Positions 61,839 to 64,000 of a stretch of DNA of 64,000 nucleotides are shown here, piece by piece. The stretch's first letter is position 1. Every line of letters begins with the position of its first letter. The position numbers and the translations under genes are program-made. Source of the stretch: Rhizaria sp. SCN 62-66 (taxonomy: Eukaryota > Rhizaria, unplaced); the NCBI GenBank assembly GCA_001724265.1, contig MEDY01000074.1, positions 1 to 64,000 of the forward strand, written 5' to 3'. The notes beneath the pieces are model-generated. The model saw only the letters and a list, made by a program, of their open reading frames with translations. It was not told the origin of the DNA and ran no database searches.

Positions 61839-64000
61839 GGTGCAGGTGCGGGTGCGGGCGCGGGCGTGGCATCGAGGTCCATGTCTTCGAGTTCCAAATC
61901 ACCCGAAGCAGGCTCAATCGCAACAGGCGCAGCAGCAGCGGGGGCGGCGGCAGGAGATGCGTCGAGCTCCATGTCAGCTCCAAGGTCAAGGTCCATACCC
62001 GCATCATCAACAGCAATAGCAGCAGCAGGAGCAGCAGCGGCAGCAGGCTCCTCAGCGGCAGGGGCAGGCTCCGCAGTGGCAGGAGCAGCGGGAGCCGCAG
62101 GCGCGTCAAGAGCGAGGTCGTCATCGAGCGCAAGGTCTGCGTCCGCCGCCGCAGCAGTAGGAGCAGCAGGCTCAGCAGCAGCATGATCAGAAGCAGCAGC
62201 AGCGGCGGGCTCAGCCGCGGCCGGCACAACAGCAGCCGCAGTAGCCGCAGCGGGCGTGGAAGCAGCAGCGGGCTCGCTGGCGTCGAGGTCAGCCTCCAGA
62301 CTCAACGAATCATCGGATGCTCCTGTCGCCGGCTCCGCAGCCTCAGCAGCAGCAGGGCCAGCGGCGACAGGGACCACGTCGTCGTCGGCGCCATTGTCCT
62401 GGGTCATGAAAAACGACTGGCCCCCAGGCTCGGCACCAGGCGCCGCTGCAGCCTCAGCAGGCTTCTCCTCTGCCTTAGCCTCAGGCTCAAGTGCAACCTC
62501 AGCCTCGGTCTGAGCAACGCCAGGCTCAGCAGCAGCAACAAAAGCGTCGGAAACGGACTCAGGCGCGTTGCCCTCAGCAGCCACGGGCATCTCGTCCACA
62601 CCACCAACGCCGTCGGCTTCCTCGGCCGCGTCCCCAGCAGCAGCGGCTTCAGCAGCCTCAGCATCCGCCGCCGCCGCATCCAGTGCCGCATCAGTGCGCG
62701 CAACGGTCTCAGCCGCGTCGGCCGCGGTCTCAGTCTCAGGTGCGGCCGCGGGTGCGGGCTGATCGTCGCCCTTGACGTGACTTGCCCCGCCGTTGTTCTC
62801 AGCAGGGGTGATGCAGAACGCCGCGCTGGCCCGCGCGACCGCCGCGCCGTGGGCCGCCGCCTGTTCCTGCTGCTGTCGCCGCCGCTGCTCTTCTTTGGCC
62901 TGCTGCTGCCGTGCCGTCCGCGCGCGCGCCTCGTCCATCCGCGCCTGCACTTCCTTCAGCCGCGTCTTGCGCGCTTCCTCCTCCTCCGCGGCGGCCTTAA
63001 CCATCGCATCGCGCTCTTCCCGCTCCTTCTTGCGCCGCTCGCGCTCCTTCGCGCGCACCTCGGCCAGCGCGGCGGCGCGCTCCTCGCGCGTCTCAGCCGC
63101 TTTGGCCTTGGCTTCTTCCTCGGCTTCCTCGCGCTTGCGCTTCTCCTCGGCCTCCCGCGCCGCGCGCTGCTCGGCGATCTCCTTGACACGGGCGGCGACG
63201 CGCGCGCGCCTGTCCTGCTCCTCCGCGCGCAACTGCGCCAGACGCTCTTGCTCACGCGCCGAGGGCGGGAGGTATACAGGGACCAGGTCGGGCCGCAGCG
63301 GCAGCGTCAGCACGAGCGCCATCTTGGCGCGGTACGCCTCAGCCGTGCGGGCGAGGAACGCGCGCTCGGCGGCCGGCACTGGGACGCCGCGGCGGCCGGC
63401 CTGGGGCGCCATTGTCGTCTGCCGCTTCGGTGCGCCGCCGCGCGAGCCCGCTGCGGCCTGGGTCTGCGAGCGGCGCACGGGCGAGGAGGAGTCGCGCCCA
63501 CGCTCGCGCTCGCTGTGACCGCCGCCGTGGCTGCTCTCGGTCATTGCGGTGGAGGAAGAGTTGGAGCCGGAACTTGCGGGGCGTGGGGAGCTGCGGATCG
63601 GCGGCAACTGCGAGGGCGCGTCCTTACCGTCTTTACCGTTGTTATTCTTGCTCGCCGCGGAAGAAGAAGATGACGAGGACAATGTAACGGGCGCGGTGGC
63701 GCGGAACGACGGCTGGCCGTTCTCGTAGGCGTACGGGGGCGCTGTCGGGTAAGGCACTGAAGCGGGCGCGTCGGGGCCGGAGAAGGCGTCGGAAACGCGC
63801 GTACGGCGCCCGTAGAACGACGAGTCCGTGAACACGATCGCGCGCTCGGACGGCGTCAGCTGTGGGTAATGTTGAAACAGAGGGGATGATAGAGGTGAGA
63901 CTGGGGCTGAGATGGCAGCAGGGATGAAAGGTAGTGACAATAAGAAACGAAGGGGCTGTGAAGGGGAAGGGGAAACGTACCTTGGAGTTGGCGTCATTTT
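61169..64000 (-). CDS. Coiled-coil protein with acidic Asp/Leu/Met repeats, 5' end beyond the window (over 900 aa)
   Basis: Exon 61169-63859 ends at TGA. The previous exon ends at 63981 and runs off the window; the 121-nt intron has donor GTACGT and acceptor CAG. Phase 0 splicing gives NDANSK joined to LTPSERAIVFTDSS. An ATG at 63997 in another phase would meet a stop after splicing, so it is not the start. Residues about 210-360 of the visible part form a highly charged single helix or coiled coil (REAEEKRKREEAEEEAKAKA). The C-terminal half alternates Ala/Pro spacers with short acidic motifs (MDLDLGADMELDA, MELDADLDGDLDL), ending DADLDMEMEMDF. The Ala spacers include an AAAD repeat encoded by CAG/CTG-rich DNA at 61750-61845. 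No family recognised. The regular acidic-hydrophobic motifs could be binding sites for one repeated partner. Confidence 0.75.
61757..61838. repeat. Imperfect CAG-type repeat coding for Ala with spaced Asp
   Basis: Plus-strand CAG units broken by CAT at regular steps, read on minus as GCT (Ala) with single Asp. The same trinucleotide codes for Gln in the genes at 23903-24223 and 41725-46260, so expansion here acts on DNA level regardless of reading frame. Confidence 0.8.

Noticed and set aside
1-64000. tRNA, rRNA, transposon, CRISPR or viral insert
   Set aside because: None recognised by eye on either strand. A covariance-model search would be needed to exclude small RNAs.

Overview
This is nuclear DNA from a microbial eukaryote whose lineage I cannot name. 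The genes are spliced and encode eukaryote-only proteins: AP-4 sigma, CDC123, mS29/DAP3, eL36, the spliceosomal Cwf18/CCDC12 protein and an FG-nucleoporin. Coding regions are GC-rich and full of Ala, Gln, Ser and Asp runs; the DNA between genes and inside introns is AT-rich. AP-4 together with an SPX-SLC13 phosphate transporter argues against a yeast-like fungus and for a protist or early-branching lineage. I recognise no tRNA, rRNA, mobile element, CRISPR array or prokaryotic operon.

I support 19 protein genes. From the left: two tandem paralogous MORN-repeat genes (364-2490 and 3865-6498, minus); a five-finger C2H2 protein (7242-11960, minus); an EndoG-type nuclease (12884-14709, plus); eL36 (15384-15707, plus); an SPX-SLC13 phosphate transporter with one intron (16299-21205, minus); two low-complexity proteins (21808-23322 and 23903-24223, plus); AP-4 sigma (24665-25273, minus); CDC123 (25858-27804, minus); a five-exon coiled-coil protein (28261-34428, plus); a three-exon putative zinc-binding protein (34434-37866, minus); mS29 (38904-40385, minus); Cwf18/CCDC12 (40873-41370, plus); two very large low-complexity proteins (41725-46260 minus, 46922-51067 plus); an ankyrin-like protein (52166-54463, plus); a membrane-anchored FG-nucleoporin resembling POM121 in layout (56091-60512, minus); and a coiled-coil/acidic-repeat protein cut by the right edge (61169-64000, minus).

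The main observation is that TAG appears to be a sense codon. Nine TAG triplets lie in frame inside five genes, and the same frame stays open on both sides of eight of them; the ninth is followed directly by TAA. None of the 19 genes ends in TAG: nine end in TAA and ten in TGA. An annotation with the standard code would break these genes into fragments. This fits reassignment of UAG alone, with Gln or Leu the likeliest meanings, though the amino acid cannot be settled from this window.

The second genome-wide oddity is the splice donor. Eleven of the 12 introns I can place have C at position +4 (mostly GTACGT, some GTGCGT) rather than the usual A. The genes do not form one pathway. They cover phosphate uptake and sensing, vesicle adaptor function, translation (cytosolic and mitochondrial ribosome, eIF2 assembly), splicing, nuclear pore and probable transcription regulation.
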